A stretch of 20,570 bases of DNA from Acidobacteriota bacterium (GCA_021799945.1 JAJYZK010000008.1:1-20570), one strand, 5' to 3'. Shown: positions 6,613 to 13,654, counted from the stretch's first letter. Notes: generated by a model from the sequence alone, not told the origin. Made by a program: numbers and translations.

Positions 6613-7374
6613 ATGCGGCAAACCCTCTCGGTCGCCATCATTACGCGCAACGAAGAAGCGAACCTGGAACGCACGCTGAACAGCGTGGAGTGGGCCGACC
6701 AGATCGTGATTGTGGACAGCGGCTCCAGCGACCGCACCCGGGAGATCGCGCACCGATTCCAGGCCGGATTTTTCGTGGAGGAGTGGCGGGGATTTGCGGC
6801 GCAGAAGAATTCCGCGCTCGATAAATGCGCCGGCGATTGGATTCTTTCGCTCGATGCGGACGAGGCGCTGAGCGACCGGCTGGCCAAGGAGATCTGGGAT
6901 CTGCTGCAGCGCGAACCGGAATACGACGGCTATTCGTTTCCGCGCCGCAATCTCTTCCTCGGGCGCTGGATTCGCTTTGGCGGATTCTACCCGGACCGCA
7001 AGCTGAGGCTTTTCCGCCGGGGCGCCGCGGAGTTTGAGGCGCGCCCGGTCCACGAAACGCTGCACTTCGAGGGCAAGACGGGCCGCCTCACCGGCGACCT
7101 GATGCACTACGCCTATCCCACGCTGGCCTGCTATATCGAGCATATGGATCGCTATAGCACCCTCAGCGCGCCCATGGCCGCCGGCGGCGGCAAGTGCCGA
7201 AGCCTGCTTTCCTTCCTGTTTTATGCCGTGCTGAATCCGATCGCCACCTTCCTCTACCACTACATCGTGCGTCTCGGTTTTCTGGACGGACGAGAGGGAC
7301 TGCTTCTCCATGCTTACCACTCGGTCTATGTGAGCTGGAAGTACGCCAAGTGCTGGGAGATCGTCCGGCGCTAG
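6613..7374 (+). CDS. Family 2 glycosyltransferase, WaaE/KdtX-like
   Basis: A 253-residue GT-A-fold transferase. It has the N-terminal nucleotide-sugar motif LSVAIITRNEEANLERTLNS, IVDSGSSDRT (34-42) and the metal-binding DAD at 81-83 (LSLDADEAL). The downstream YDGYSFPRRNLFLGRWIRFGG and FRRGAAEFEARPVHETL segments are typical of the small LPS-core/envelope glucosyltransferases related to WaaE (KdtX). The C-terminus is hydrophobic and aromatic (~200-225), suggesting membrane association. The probable role is addition of a sugar to lipopolysaccharide core or a related envelope glycan at the cytosolic face; donor and acceptor cannot be read. I chose ATG 6613; an in-frame TTG at 6598 is possible. 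It lies 26 nt after cyaY and may be co-transcribed. Its stop shares the palindrome CTAG with the convergent VOC gene. Confidence 0.9.
   Translation: MRQTLSVAIITRNEEANLERTLNSVEWADQIVIVDSGSSDRTREIAHRFQAGFFVEEWRGFAAQKNSALDKCAGDWILSLDADEALSDRLAKEIWDLLQREPEYDGYSFPRRNLFLGRWIRFGGFYPDRKLRLFRRGAAEFEARPVHETLHFEGKTGRLTGDLMHYAYPTLACYIEHMDRYSTLSAPMAAGGGKCRSLLSFLFYAVLNPIATFLYHYIVRLGFLDGREGLLLHAYHSVYVSWKYAKCWEIVRR
7371..7374. other. Shared CTAG: overlapping stop codons of convergent genes
   Basis: The palindrome CTAG supplies TAG to the glycosyltransferase on the plus strand (7372-7374) and TAG to the VOC gene on the minus strand (7371-7373). There is no room for a separate terminator between the two coding regions, so their transcripts must overlap at the 3' ends or end inside each other's coding sequence. 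Confidence 0.9.
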
Positions 7375-8150
7375 GATCTTGGCCCCTGCATCAAAGCAAA
7401 CTTGCAGTCCTGATCGTCGGCGGCCTGCAGGATGCGTGAGCCCCCGGGCGTCTCCGTCGGAGGCAGAAGTATTTTCCCGCCGGCGTCGATCACACGTTTC
7501 TGCGCCGCCTCAATGTCGTCGACGACGAAGTAGAACTTCCAGTGCGGCGGTATGCCTTCGGGCATGCCCGGAGCTTTGAGGTTCATCATTCCGCCGGAAT
7601 AGAGGGGTTTGTCGGTGCGGAAGGTCTGATAGATGCCCATCGCGCCCATATCGTGCGCATAGTCCTTCCGCCAGCCGTAGTGCCTGGAGTAGTAATCGAA
7701 GGCTTTTGCTGCGTCGTCGGTGAGCAGTTCATGCCAACCCACGCTGCCCACGGCCATTTGATCCAGGCGTGGTGGAGCCTCTCGCCTGCCTGGTTCGAAG
7801 AGCAGGTATTTCACCTTTTGCGGGTCCATCACCACAGCGAAGCGACCGACCCCGGGGATGTCCTGAGCGGGCTTTACGATGACGCCGCCGTCGGCCGCTA
7901 CGGCCTGTAGCTCCGCATCGAGCTGGGCGGTGCGGATGTGGCCCATCCACTCGGGAGGCATCCTCGGCGCGCCCGCTCCAGCCCATGTCATGATCCCGCC
8001 GACGTCTTTGCCGTCTTTGCCGAAGAGCATGTAGCGCACGCCGGGCATGCCGGAGTCCTTGATAGCCCAGCCGACTACTTTTTTGTAGAAGTCGACTGCC
8101 TTGTCCATGTCGTTCGTCACCAGTTCGTACCAGATGAATCCGTCCGCCAT
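7371..8150 (-). CDS. VOC (glyoxalase/bleomycin-resistance fold) family protein with two domains
   Basis: A 259-residue protein with two tandem vicinal-oxygen-chelate domains, ~5-120 and ~137-256. Domain 1 starts GFIWYELVTNDMDKAVDFY and ends VKYLLFEP; domain 2 starts VGWHELLTDDAAKAFDYY. Metal-ligand-type positions H140/E141 and E119 are visible, but I cannot say which survive in the active site. This two-domain type is often annotated as a predicted lactoylglutathione-lyase relative; the substrate is unknown. The ATG at 8150 is preceded by AAGAAGGTG, a good Shine-Dalgarno; an upstream in-frame ATG at 8201 lies within the promoter region and is unlikely. The gene is divergent from a TetR regulator, with a well-formed sigma-70-like promoter between them, so it is probably the regulator's target. 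Confidence 0.9.
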   Translation of the reverse strand: MADGFIWYELVTNDMDKAVDFYKKVVGWAIKDSGMPGVRYMLFGKDGKDVGGIMTWAGAGAPRMPPEWMGHIRTAQLDAELQAVAADGGVIVKPAQDIPGVGRFAVVMDPQKVKYLLFEPGRREAPPRLDQMAVGSVGWHELLTDDAAKAFDYYSRHYGWRKDYAHDMGAMGIYQTFRTDKPLYSGGMMNLKAPGMPEGIPPHWKFYFVVDDIEAAQKRVIDAGGKILLPPTETPGGSRILQAADDQDCKFALMQGPRS

Positions 8151-8190
8151 GTTGCACCTTCTTTCTCGCGATCGTTTTGGGGCAAAGTCA

Positions 8191-8233
8191 ACGCTGTCCA
8201 CCTACCATACGACCTTAAGTGGACGCTGTCTAC
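8191..8233. promoter_or_regulatory. Repeated ACGCTGTCYAC boxes, candidate TetR operator
   Basis: ACGCTGTCCAC at 8191-8201 and ACGCTGTCTAC at 8223-8233 are direct repeats 32 bp apart, about three helical turns. The first box's GTCCAC (8196-8201) also forms an inverted repeat with GTGGAC at 8219-8224. One box covers the predicted VOC start point and the other covers both -35 boxes, which are ideal positions for an autoregulating repressor. That the neighbouring TetR protein binds here is an inference. Confidence 0.45.
8204..8232 (-). promoter_or_regulatory. Sigma-70-like promoter for the VOC gene
   Basis: On the minus strand, TAGACA (8232-8227) and TATGGT (8209-8204) are separated by exactly 17 nt. 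Five of six bases match the -35 consensus and four of six the -10. The start point would be near 8197, giving a leader of about 47 nt that contains the AAGGTG Shine-Dalgarno. Confidence 0.5.
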
Positions 8234-8257
8234 AATTGTTCTCCCTCGCGATACACT
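8229..8257 (+). promoter_or_regulatory. Sigma-70-like promoter for the TetR gene
   Basis: TCTACA (8229-8234) and TACACT (8252-8257) are separated by exactly 17 nt, with the ATG 14 nt after the -10. Its -35 overlaps the -35 of the opposing VOC promoter by four bases, so the two promoters are back to back and one bound protein could block both. Confidence 0.45.
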
Positions 8258-8271
8258 TTGATGAAACGGAC

Positions 8272-8913
8272 ATGAAAAAAAGCGCCTCGGTTCAGAGACG
8301 GAAGACATTTCGCCATGGAGACCTGCGCAATGCGCTGGTGGCGGCGGGGTTGGAGATGGCGCGGGTCGGCGGCCCGGATGCTGTTGTGTTGCGTGAGGCG
8401 ACGCGGCGGGCTATGGTTTCCCCGAACGCCGCATACAGGCATTTTGCAAACCAGGCGGCGCTGCTGGACGCTGTGCGGTCGGAGTGCTTGTCGAGGCTGG
8501 CGGCGGCGATTGAAGAGGAGATGGGTAAGACCGGGCTGGGGCGCGATCCTCAGGTGTTTGCGCGAAAGAGTCTGCGCGCGGTGGGGATGGGTTATCTGCG
8601 ATTTGCGATCAAAGAGCCGGGAATGTTCCGCACGGCGTTCTCGGTTCCCCCCGCGGTGGATGTCCCTAACTCGGCGAATGCCGCATCCATGGGCCTGAAT
8701 CCATTTGAGTTGCTCTCGCTGGCCTTGAATCGCATGCAGCAAAGTGGGCTGTTGAGCAAGAAGGACCGCAAAGATGCGGAGTACCTCGCCTGGTCGACAG
8801 TTCACGGGCTGGCGCGCCTGGCGCTGGAGGGGCCGCTGCATACCCTGCCGAATGAGAAGGTTCTGGCGCTGGGAGAGCGGCTCGTGGTCATGGTGGAACG
8901 CGGTCTCAGCTAG
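8272..8913 (+). CDS. TetR/AcrR-family transcriptional regulator
   Basis: A 213-residue protein. The N-terminal TetR DNA-binding domain spans ~14-62: FRHGDLRNALVAAGLEMARVGG, then the helix-turn-helix VVLREATRRAMVSPNAAYRHFANQAALLDAV. The C-terminal half has the WSTVHGLARLALEGPL pattern of the WHG-type (TetR_C_33) ligand domain. This start gives the normal distance to the HTH; the frame is open further upstream, but that part overlaps the VOC gene and is not protein-like. No strong Shine-Dalgarno is seen. It probably represses itself and the divergent VOC gene; the inducer is unknown. The 132-bp gap after it (8914-9045) shows no gene. Confidence 0.92.
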   Translation: MKKSASVQRRKTFRHGDLRNALVAAGLEMARVGGPDAVVLREATRRAMVSPNAAYRHFANQAALLDAVRSECLSRLAAAIEEEMGKTGLGRDPQVFARKSLRAVGMGYLRFAIKEPGMFRTAFSVPPAVDVPNSANAASMGLNPFELLSLALNRMQQSGLLSKKDRKDAEYLAWSTVHGLARLALEGPLHTLPNEKVLALGERLVVMVERGLS

Positions 8914-9030
8914 ACGCTCCGACACGGCGTTGCGCTGCTGCTGCGGCGAGTACGTTTTTGGGTATGTACCGCGGCGGCCTTACCGAGTGCTTCACCCCGT
9001 CCGTGGGAAACCGCCGGCGCGGAAATGGCA

Positions 9031-9036
9031 TATACT
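9031..9036 (+). promoter_or_regulatory. Candidate -10 box (TATACT) before the beta-propeller gene
   Basis: TATACT matches the sigma-70 -10 consensus at five of six positions and ends nine bases before the ATG at 9046. There is no Shine-Dalgarno between them. No -35 is seen at the normal distance. It is compatible with a leaderless message. Confidence 0.4.
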
Positions 9037-9045
9037 GCGTAGTCG

Positions 9046-10077
9046 ATGAAGCGACGGACTGTACTTCGCCTCCTACCTCCCGCCATGTGCTATGCCCTGA
9101 TCTCCCCGGCGAACCAGGGGCTGGCCGGCTCCGCCTCGGAGAATCCGCCGGTGTTGCTGGTCACCAACAAAGGAGACCGGTTGCTGAGCATCATCGATGC
9201 AGACACGGGAAAGCAAATGGCCGGAGTGCCGGAGGACGGAGTCACCGGCCATGAGGTGGCCGCTTCGCCCGACGGACGCACCGCCTTCGTCCCCATTTAC
9301 GGAAACTCCGGCGTGGGCCAGCCCGGAACCGACGGGCAGAAGATGGTGGTCATCGACATCCCGAGCCGCAAAATCCGGGCCACCGTGGAGTTCGGCCCGG
9401 TGCGCCCGCACTGCCCGATTTACGACCCCGTGAGCAAGATGCTCTACGTCACCACCGAGTTGAAACGGTCGGTGACCATCGTGAATCCGCGCACGCTCAA
9501 AATCGTCGGCTCCATCCCGACCTCCCAGGAGCAGTCGCACATGCTGGCCATCAGCCACGATGGGCGCCGGGGCTACACCGCCAATGTGGGGCCCGGGACG
9601 GTCTCCGTGCTGGACATGGCCGCCCGCAAGACCATCGCCGTCATTCCTATCTCGGCCGAGACGCAAAGGATCTCCGTCTCCCCGAACGACAGGCTGGTCT
9701 TCACCTCGGACCAGAAATCCCCGCGGCTTGCGGTCATCGATACGGGCAGCAACACGATCAAGACCTGGGTGACGATGCCGGGCACGGGCTACGGCACAGC
9801 TCCAACGCCGGACGGCCGCTGGCTGCTGGCGGCCATTCCGGGCAGGAATCTGGTCGCGGTGGTGGATTTGCGCAAATTCGCCGTGGCGCGCACCATCGCC
9901 GTGCCTCCGACCCCGCAGGAGGTCTTGATGCGCCCCGACGGCTCTCAGGCCTTCGTCTCCTGCAACCGCAGCGGGCAGGTTGCGGTGATCGACCTGGCGC
10001 AGTGGAAGGTGAAGAGCCTGATCCGGTCCGGCCGCGATGCGGACGGGATGGCGTGGGCCGGCAGTCCGCCGGCGTAG
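9046..10077 (+). CDS. Secreted YVTN-type beta-propeller protein (YncE-like)
   Basis: A 343-residue protein. A short basic-hydrophobic N-terminus (MKRRTVLRLLPPAMCYALIS) reads as a signal peptide ending near residue 28, where Ala-rich sequence follows. The rest is built from repeated ~40-residue blades of the type VLLVTNKGDRLLSIIDADTG, KMLYVTTELKRSVTIVNPRTL, YTANVGPGTVSVLDMAARK, VFTSDQKSPRLAVIDTGSN and AFVSCNRSGQVAVIDLAQ. This is the pattern of YVTN/NHL-like seven-bladed propellers with 'in-time' lipid/protein or cofactor-binding surfaces. The function is unknown; relatives are periplasmic or extracellular. It stands alone between the TetR gene and the phosphatase gene, with gaps of 132 and 183 bp. 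The ATG start is supported by the signal peptide. Confidence 0.87.
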   Translation: MKRRTVLRLLPPAMCYALISPANQGLAGSASENPPVLLVTNKGDRLLSIIDADTGKQMAGVPEDGVTGHEVAASPDGRTAFVPIYGNSGVGQPGTDGQKMVVIDIPSRKIRATVEFGPVRPHCPIYDPVSKMLYVTTELKRSVTIVNPRTLKIVGSIPTSQEQSHMLAISHDGRRGYTANVGPGTVSVLDMAARKTIAVIPISAETQRISVSPNDRLVFTSDQKSPRLAVIDTGSNTIKTWVTMPGTGYGTAPTPDGRWLLAAIPGRNLVAVVDLRKFAVARTIAVPPTPQEVLMRPDGSQAFVSCNRSGQVAVIDLAQWKVKSLIRSGRDADGMAWAGSPPA

Positions 10078-10170
10078 GGCAGCCCTTCCGGCAAACTCTT
10101 CCATGTCTCTATCGCCGCCGGTCCGGATGGGCTGCGCATCTCCGAATCCGGGCTTAGGGCATGACGATTG

Positions 10171-10187
10171 AACCGTGGTGAACGGTT
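10171..10187. repeat. Inverted repeat AACCGT-GGTGA-ACGGTT between propeller and phosphatase genes
   Basis: A perfect 6-bp stem with a 5-nt loop, about 90 bp after the propeller stop and 73 bp before the phosphatase start. No U-tract follows, so a terminator role is weak; it could be an operator for the phosphatase/dehydrogenase pair. Confidence 0.35.
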
Positions 10188-10260
10188 GAGAATCAGGGGA
10201 TCCCGCGAGGATCCGTCGAATTGCCGTCCATAACTTCAGGAAAAGTCCGGTGGGCTTCCG

Positions 10261-11181
10261 ATGGAAATCGGGGAATTCGGAAGGGGATTCGGGTTGGCGG
10301 ATGCGGGCTTGAACGAGTCCCCTGAGCGGAGATTCCAAGAGCGGATATGCTGGGAGGCTGCGGCCGCTTCCGATCGCGGCCGACGCCGCGCCGGCAACGA
10401 AGACTGCTGTCTTTACAGCGTGGCCCCCGACGGGCATGCCGGGATCTTCACCGTCTGCGACGGGATGGGGGGCGCGGCCGGCGGCGAGACCGCCAGCCGC
10501 CTCGCGGCGGAGGCCATGCTCCAGTCGATGAACCGGTCGATCCATCCCGCGACGGAGAGTGGCGAGACCCTGACCGGAGATTGGGCGGACAAGCTGCTGG
10601 AGGCCGCGCAGGAGGCAAATCGCCAGGTGTATGGCAGGTCCCGGCGGCAAACCGAGCTGGCCGGAATGGGAACGACGCTGGTGGCCCTGGCGGTGCGAGG
10701 CGGCGCCGGATGGTTGGCCCATGTCGGGGACAGCCGCTGTTACCGCCTGCGGGCGGGAGGCTTGGAGCGTTTGACGCAAGACCACTCCCTGGTGGAGGAA
10801 CAGGTGCGGGCGGGCCAAATGACCAGACAGCAGGCCGAGCGCTCGCCGCTGAGCCACGTCCTCACGCGCGCGGTCGGCACCGAGCCGCTGGTCCAGGTGG
10901 AGATCACCCGGCCTTCGGTCTCCGTCGGCGACCTGTATCTCCTCTGTTCGGATGGTCTGACGCGGGAGCTCGCCGACGAGCGGCTGGCCGCGATCCTGGA
11001 CTCAGCCGAGGCGCTTGACTCGGTCTGCGCCAGGCTGGTCGAGGCCGCGAACCTGGCCGGCGGCCGGGATAACATCACCTGCCTGCTGGCGCGGGCGCTC
11101 AGAGCCGATGGCGCCAGCCCGGCGCGGGGGGCGGAGTGGGCCAGCGCGAAGGCTCCCGGCCGGGAGACCGGAAATCCATGA
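10261..11181 (+). CDS. PP2C-family Ser/Thr protein phosphatase (PrpC/Stp-like)
   Basis: A 306-residue protein. It carries the bacterial PP2C motifs in order: SDRGRRRAGNED (37-48), VCDGMGGAAGGETAS (65-79), GMGTTLVAL (135-143), AHVGDSRCYRLRAGGLERLTQDHS (153-176), LLCSDGLTREL (228-238) and GGRDNITCLLARAL (267-280). The metal-binding acidic residues are D48, D67, D231 and D270, all present. It should remove phosphate from Ser/Thr in cytosolic proteins, opposing Hanks-type kinases, but no kinase gene is in the window. The ~30 residues before the domain and ~25 after are not conserved; a later start is possible. Its TGA overlaps the ATG of the dehydrogenase gene (ATGA), implying translational coupling. 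Confidence 0.93.
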   Translation: MEIGEFGRGFGLADAGLNESPERRFQERICWEAAAASDRGRRRAGNEDCCLYSVAPDGHAGIFTVCDGMGGAAGGETASRLAAEAMLQSMNRSIHPATESGETLTGDWADKLLEAAQEANRQVYGRSRRQTELAGMGTTLVALAVRGGAGWLAHVGDSRCYRLRAGGLERLTQDHSLVEEQVRAGQMTRQQAERSPLSHVLTRAVGTEPLVQVEITRPSVSVGDLYLLCSDGLTRELADERLAAILDSAEALDSVCARLVEAANLAGGRDNITCLLARALRADGASPARGAEWASAKAPGRETGNP

Positions 11182-12059
11182 CCGATCGGGCTGCGAGCGA
11201 TCTCGATCCGGCGGATCTTGACGCGGTCGCCGTGCTGGGCGCCGGAACCATGGGAGCCGGGATTGCCCATGTTCTGGCCCGCAAGGGCCTCCGCGTGCTG
11301 TTATGCGAGGTGGATTCGGGGGCCCTCAATCGCGGCCTGAAGACTATTCGGAACAATCTGCAGCGTCAGGCGGCGAGAGATCCCGGCCTCGAGGTCGAGG
11401 AGACGATGGGTCGCATCCGGGGCGTCCTCAATCGGGAGGATCTGGCCGAGTGCGGCTTCGCCATCGAGGCCGCGACCGAGCGGCTGGAGATCAAGCAACA
11501 GATTTTTCGCGATCTGGACCGCATTCTGGGGCCGGCGGCCATCCTCGCGTCGAATACCTCCTCCATTTCCATCACCGGGCTCGCCTGCCAGACCGGCCGG
11601 CCGGGCAAGGTGATCGGCATGCACTTTTTCAACCCCGTCCCGGTGATGGCGCTGGTGGAGATTGTCCGCGGCCTGGCGACGGAAGCGGAAACCTATGATA
11701 AGACTCGCGCTCTGGCGGTGAGACTGGGCAAGACGCCGGTGGCCGTGAATGACGCCCCCGGATTCGTCTCGAACCGGGTTCTGATGCCCCTGCTCAATGA
11801 GGCCATGTATGCCGTGATGGAAGGAGTCGCGACGGCGGAGGCGGTCGACGAGGTATTCCGGCTGGGGATGGCGCATCCGATGGGACCGCTGGCCCTGGCG
11901 GATCTCATCGGTCTGGATGTATGCCTGGACATTATGCGGGTGTTGGAAGAGGGCTTCGGCAGCGCGAAGTTTCATCCCTGTCCCCTGCTGATCCGCATGG
12001 TCGATGCCGGCTGGCTGGGCCGGAAGACGGGAAGGGGCTTCTACCGGTATCCGGGCTGA
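11178..12059 (+). CDS. 3-hydroxyacyl-CoA / 3-hydroxybutyryl-CoA dehydrogenase
   Basis: A 293-residue, single-function member of the family (Hbd/PaaH size, no hydratase fusion). The NAD-binding Rossmann motif is VAVLGAGTMGAGIAH (17-31). Catalytic residues align with human HADH: S128 in SNTSS, H149 in MHFFNPVPVMALVE, E161 and N199 in APGFVSNRVL. The C-terminal domain has GMAHPMGPLALADLIGLD and ends GRKTGRGFYRYPG, typical for the family. It interconverts 3-hydroxyacyl-CoA and 3-ketoacyl-CoA in fatty-acid oxidation or butyryl-CoA/PHB metabolism; the substrate chain length cannot be read. It is translationally coupled to the upstream PP2C gene by a 4-nt overlap. Its stop codon lies in a 14-bp tandem duplication. 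Confidence 0.95.
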   Translation: MTDRAASDLDPADLDAVAVLGAGTMGAGIAHVLARKGLRVLLCEVDSGALNRGLKTIRNNLQRQAARDPGLEVEETMGRIRGVLNREDLAECGFAIEAATERLEIKQQIFRDLDRILGPAAILASNTSSISITGLACQTGRPGKVIGMHFFNPVPVMALVEIVRGLATEAETYDKTRALAVRLGKTPVAVNDAPGFVSNRVLMPLLNEAMYAVMEGVATAEAVDEVFRLGMAHPMGPLALADLIGLDVCLDIMRVLEEGFGSAKFHPCPLLIRMVDAGWLGRKTGRGFYRYPG

Positions 12060-12074
12060 CGTATCCGGGCTGAC
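12047..12074. repeat. 14-bp perfect tandem duplication at the dehydrogenase stop codon
   Basis: GTATCCGGGCTGAC occurs twice in direct succession (12047-12060, 12061-12074). The first copy contains the TGA stop of the dehydrogenase gene and the second lies just downstream. It is a local duplication, not a known element. Confidence 0.9.
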
Positions 12075-12095
12075 GCGCCCCGGAAACATGGCGCG
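12074..12095 (+). terminator. Hairpin CGCGCC / GGCGCG after the dehydrogenase gene (weak terminator candidate)
   Basis: A 6-bp GC stem (12074-12079 with 12090-12095) with a 10-nt loop begins 15 bases after the stop codon. It has no U-tract, so termination is only a possibility. Confidence 0.25.
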
Positions 12096-12183
12096 AACCG
12101 CCCCTGCTTCCGGTCCGGAGGATCCCGGAAAGGCACATGGGAAAAGTCTGCCTTCGATGGCAAAGGGAGGTATGCTTTTTGGA

Positions 12184-13095
12184 ATGATGCGAATGACGGT
12201 GCTGGCCTCCGGCTCGAAGGGCAACAGCACACTGATCGCGAGCAGCCGCACTCGGATCCTGGTGGATGCCGGGCTTTCCTGCCGGGAGCTCTGCAAACGC
12301 ATCCGTTCGACCGGCGAAGATCCCGAGGCGATCGATGCGCTGCTGATCACGCATGAGCACCAGGACCATGTAAGCGGGCTGGAGGTGCTGGCTCGCAAGC
12401 TCAACATTCCCGTCTACTTCACCCGGCCCACGCATGCGGCCTGGGTGCGCTGGATGACCCCGCGGCCGCGGACCAGCTATGCGGAATGGCTGGCCGCTCG
12501 CGCCGCTGCGTCCCCGTTTCCCGAGGGCGGGGCGGATTCCGAGGCGCCGGAGACGGGCGACGAAGCCCGGCCAGAGGCGAAAGAAATCTGCCAATTGCCG
12601 GCAATTGAATACTTTACGTCGGGGAACAGCTTCTCGATCGGGGATATTGACATCCGTCCGTTCACCATCCCGCACGATGCGGCCGATCCGGTGGGATTCG
12701 TTTTCGAGGCGGAAGGGATCCGGATGGCCATCGCCACCGATCTCGGCTATCTGCCGCCCAATGTGAAAATGGCCTTTCAAGGCTGCAATGTATTGATGAT
12801 CGAGAGCAATCACGACCTGGAAATGCTGCGCGACGGCCCCTATCCCTGGTCTCTGAAGCAGCGGGTCATGTCCCGGGTGGGACATCTTTCCAACCAGGCC
12901 GCGGCCGACTTTCTGGGGAACGGCTACGATGGAAACGCATCCCATGTGGTTCTGGCGCATCTCTCAGAGAAGAACAATCTCCCGGAGCTGGCGCGGGTGA
13001 CGGCGGAATCGGCGCTCCGGGAGCGGATGAGCTTGTTGAGCAGCACAATCGTCCTGGCCGAGCAGGATAGGGCCTCGGAGGCGATCTGCTACTAA
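12184..13095 (+). CDS. Metallo-beta-lactamase-fold protein, YycJ/WalJ-like
   Basis: A 303-residue protein beginning MMRMTVLASGSKGNST, the hallmark N-terminus of YycJ/WalJ-type MBL proteins. Metal ligands are visible: HEHQDH (57-62), H164 (TIPHDA), D186 (ATDLGYL) and H259 (LAHLSEKNN); VGHLSNQAA (232-240) and IESNHD (207-211) are also family motifs. In Firmicutes relatives this is a cytosolic phosphodiesterase/exonuclease linked to DNA repair and cell-envelope regulation; the role here is inferred only. It is about 40 residues longer than usual owing to a polar insert around 93-138 that replaces the short loop after PVYFTRPTH. Start is ambiguous: ATG at 12172, 12184, 12187 or 12193 are all in frame. 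GGGAGG (12165-12170) is too close to the first and rather far from the others. Confidence 0.9.
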   Translation: MMRMTVLASGSKGNSTLIASSRTRILVDAGLSCRELCKRIRSTGEDPEAIDALLITHEHQDHVSGLEVLARKLNIPVYFTRPTHAAWVRWMTPRPRTSYAEWLAARAAASPFPEGGADSEAPETGDEARPEAKEICQLPAIEYFTSGNSFSIGDIDIRPFTIPHDAADPVGFVFEAEGIRMAIATDLGYLPPNVKMAFQGCNVLMIESNHDLEMLRDGPYPWSLKQRVMSRVGHLSNQAAADFLGNGYDGNASHVVLAHLSEKNNLPELARVTAESALRERMSLLSSTIVLAEQDRASEAICY

Positions 13096-13157
13096 AACGG
13101 CCCCGCTCCGCGCGTGTAACGCACGCAAAATGTTACTATTGAAAGTCGCGGTCGATT

Positions 13158-13625
13158 ATGTCCATGCGAACAAGATCCTGCACCGATCGAGTGGTAGGCG
13201 ACATCCTGTCGGGCTGGCGGTACGACATCTCCGGCATCACGCCCGAGATGCGCCAGGACTACGAGCAGCATCTTGCGGATTGCCCGTACTGCCGTTCGCG
13301 GCAGAGGCTGCATCGCACGATCGATGTGGTGTTGATTGCCTCGAGCACGGTGGCCATCGCGGCCTTTCTGGTGGCCCTTGCGGTAATCCACAAAGTCCAT
13401 CCCTGGCAGCATCTCGATCTCCGCTTCTGGCAGCGGTCCGTGGTTCTCAGCATGCAGGCCGCCGCCGCTACGGGCCTCTTCGTCTCTCTGGTAGCTTGGC
13501 TTCTGGTGGCGGTGACCACGCCGGCGCCCAGCTTCCTGACCGAAATTGCGATCACCCAGGCGAAGGTGATTCAAGAGCGGATTCCCGAGGAACTGCGCGA
13601 ACGGCTCATGCGCAATGTCGCCTGA
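13158..13625 (+). CDS. Membrane protein with N-terminal HxxxCxxC zinc-finger-like motif (anti-sigma-factor-like)
   Basis: A 155-residue protein. The N-terminal cytosolic part (1-54) has YEQHLADCPYCRSRQ with H38, C42 and C45, the zinc-coordinating pattern of zf-HC2/anti-sigma domains; C8 could be the fourth ligand. Two transmembrane helices follow at ~55-77 and ~94-120. A short C-terminal tail is charged and amphipathic (VIQERIPEELRERLM). ZAS-type proteins usually bind and hold an ECF sigma factor, but no sigma gene lies beside it, and the two-helix topology is not that of the classic single-pass anti-sigma. The function is therefore open. A second ATG at 13164 is possible. TACTAT at 13134-13139 could be its -10. 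Confidence 0.8.
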   Translation: MSMRTRSCTDRVVGDILSGWRYDISGITPEMRQDYEQHLADCPYCRSRQRLHRTIDVVLIASSTVAIAAFLVALAVIHKVHPWQHLDLRFWQRSVVLSMQAAAATGLFVSLVAWLLVAVTTPAPSFLTEIAITQAKVIQERIPEELRERLMRNVA

Positions 13626-13638
13626 AGTTTTGGCCGGC

Positions 13639-13654
13639 CCCGGCGTCGGCCGGG
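13639..13654. terminator. Hairpin in the convergent gap (possible bidirectional terminator)
   Basis: CCCGGC (13639-13644) pairs with GCCGGG (13649-13654) around loop GTCG, in the 71-bp gap between the zinc-finger gene and the convergent pyrD. Neither strand has a clear U-tract after it, so the call rests on position and stem alone. Confidence 0.35.

Noticed and set aside
8230..8925. Minus-strand frame opposite tetR
   Set aside because: Shadow of the TetR coding sequence; rich in Arg/Gln/His with no motif.
9073..10857. Long minus-strand open frame (594 codons) antisense to the propeller and phosphatase genes
   Set aside because: Its translation is Arg/His/Gly-rich with no family signature, and it opposes two genes with clear motifs. 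High GC makes such antisense frames common.
13639..13654. Treating the GC hairpin as a certain rho-independent terminator
   Set aside because: No U-tract on either strand; kept only as a low-confidence candidate.
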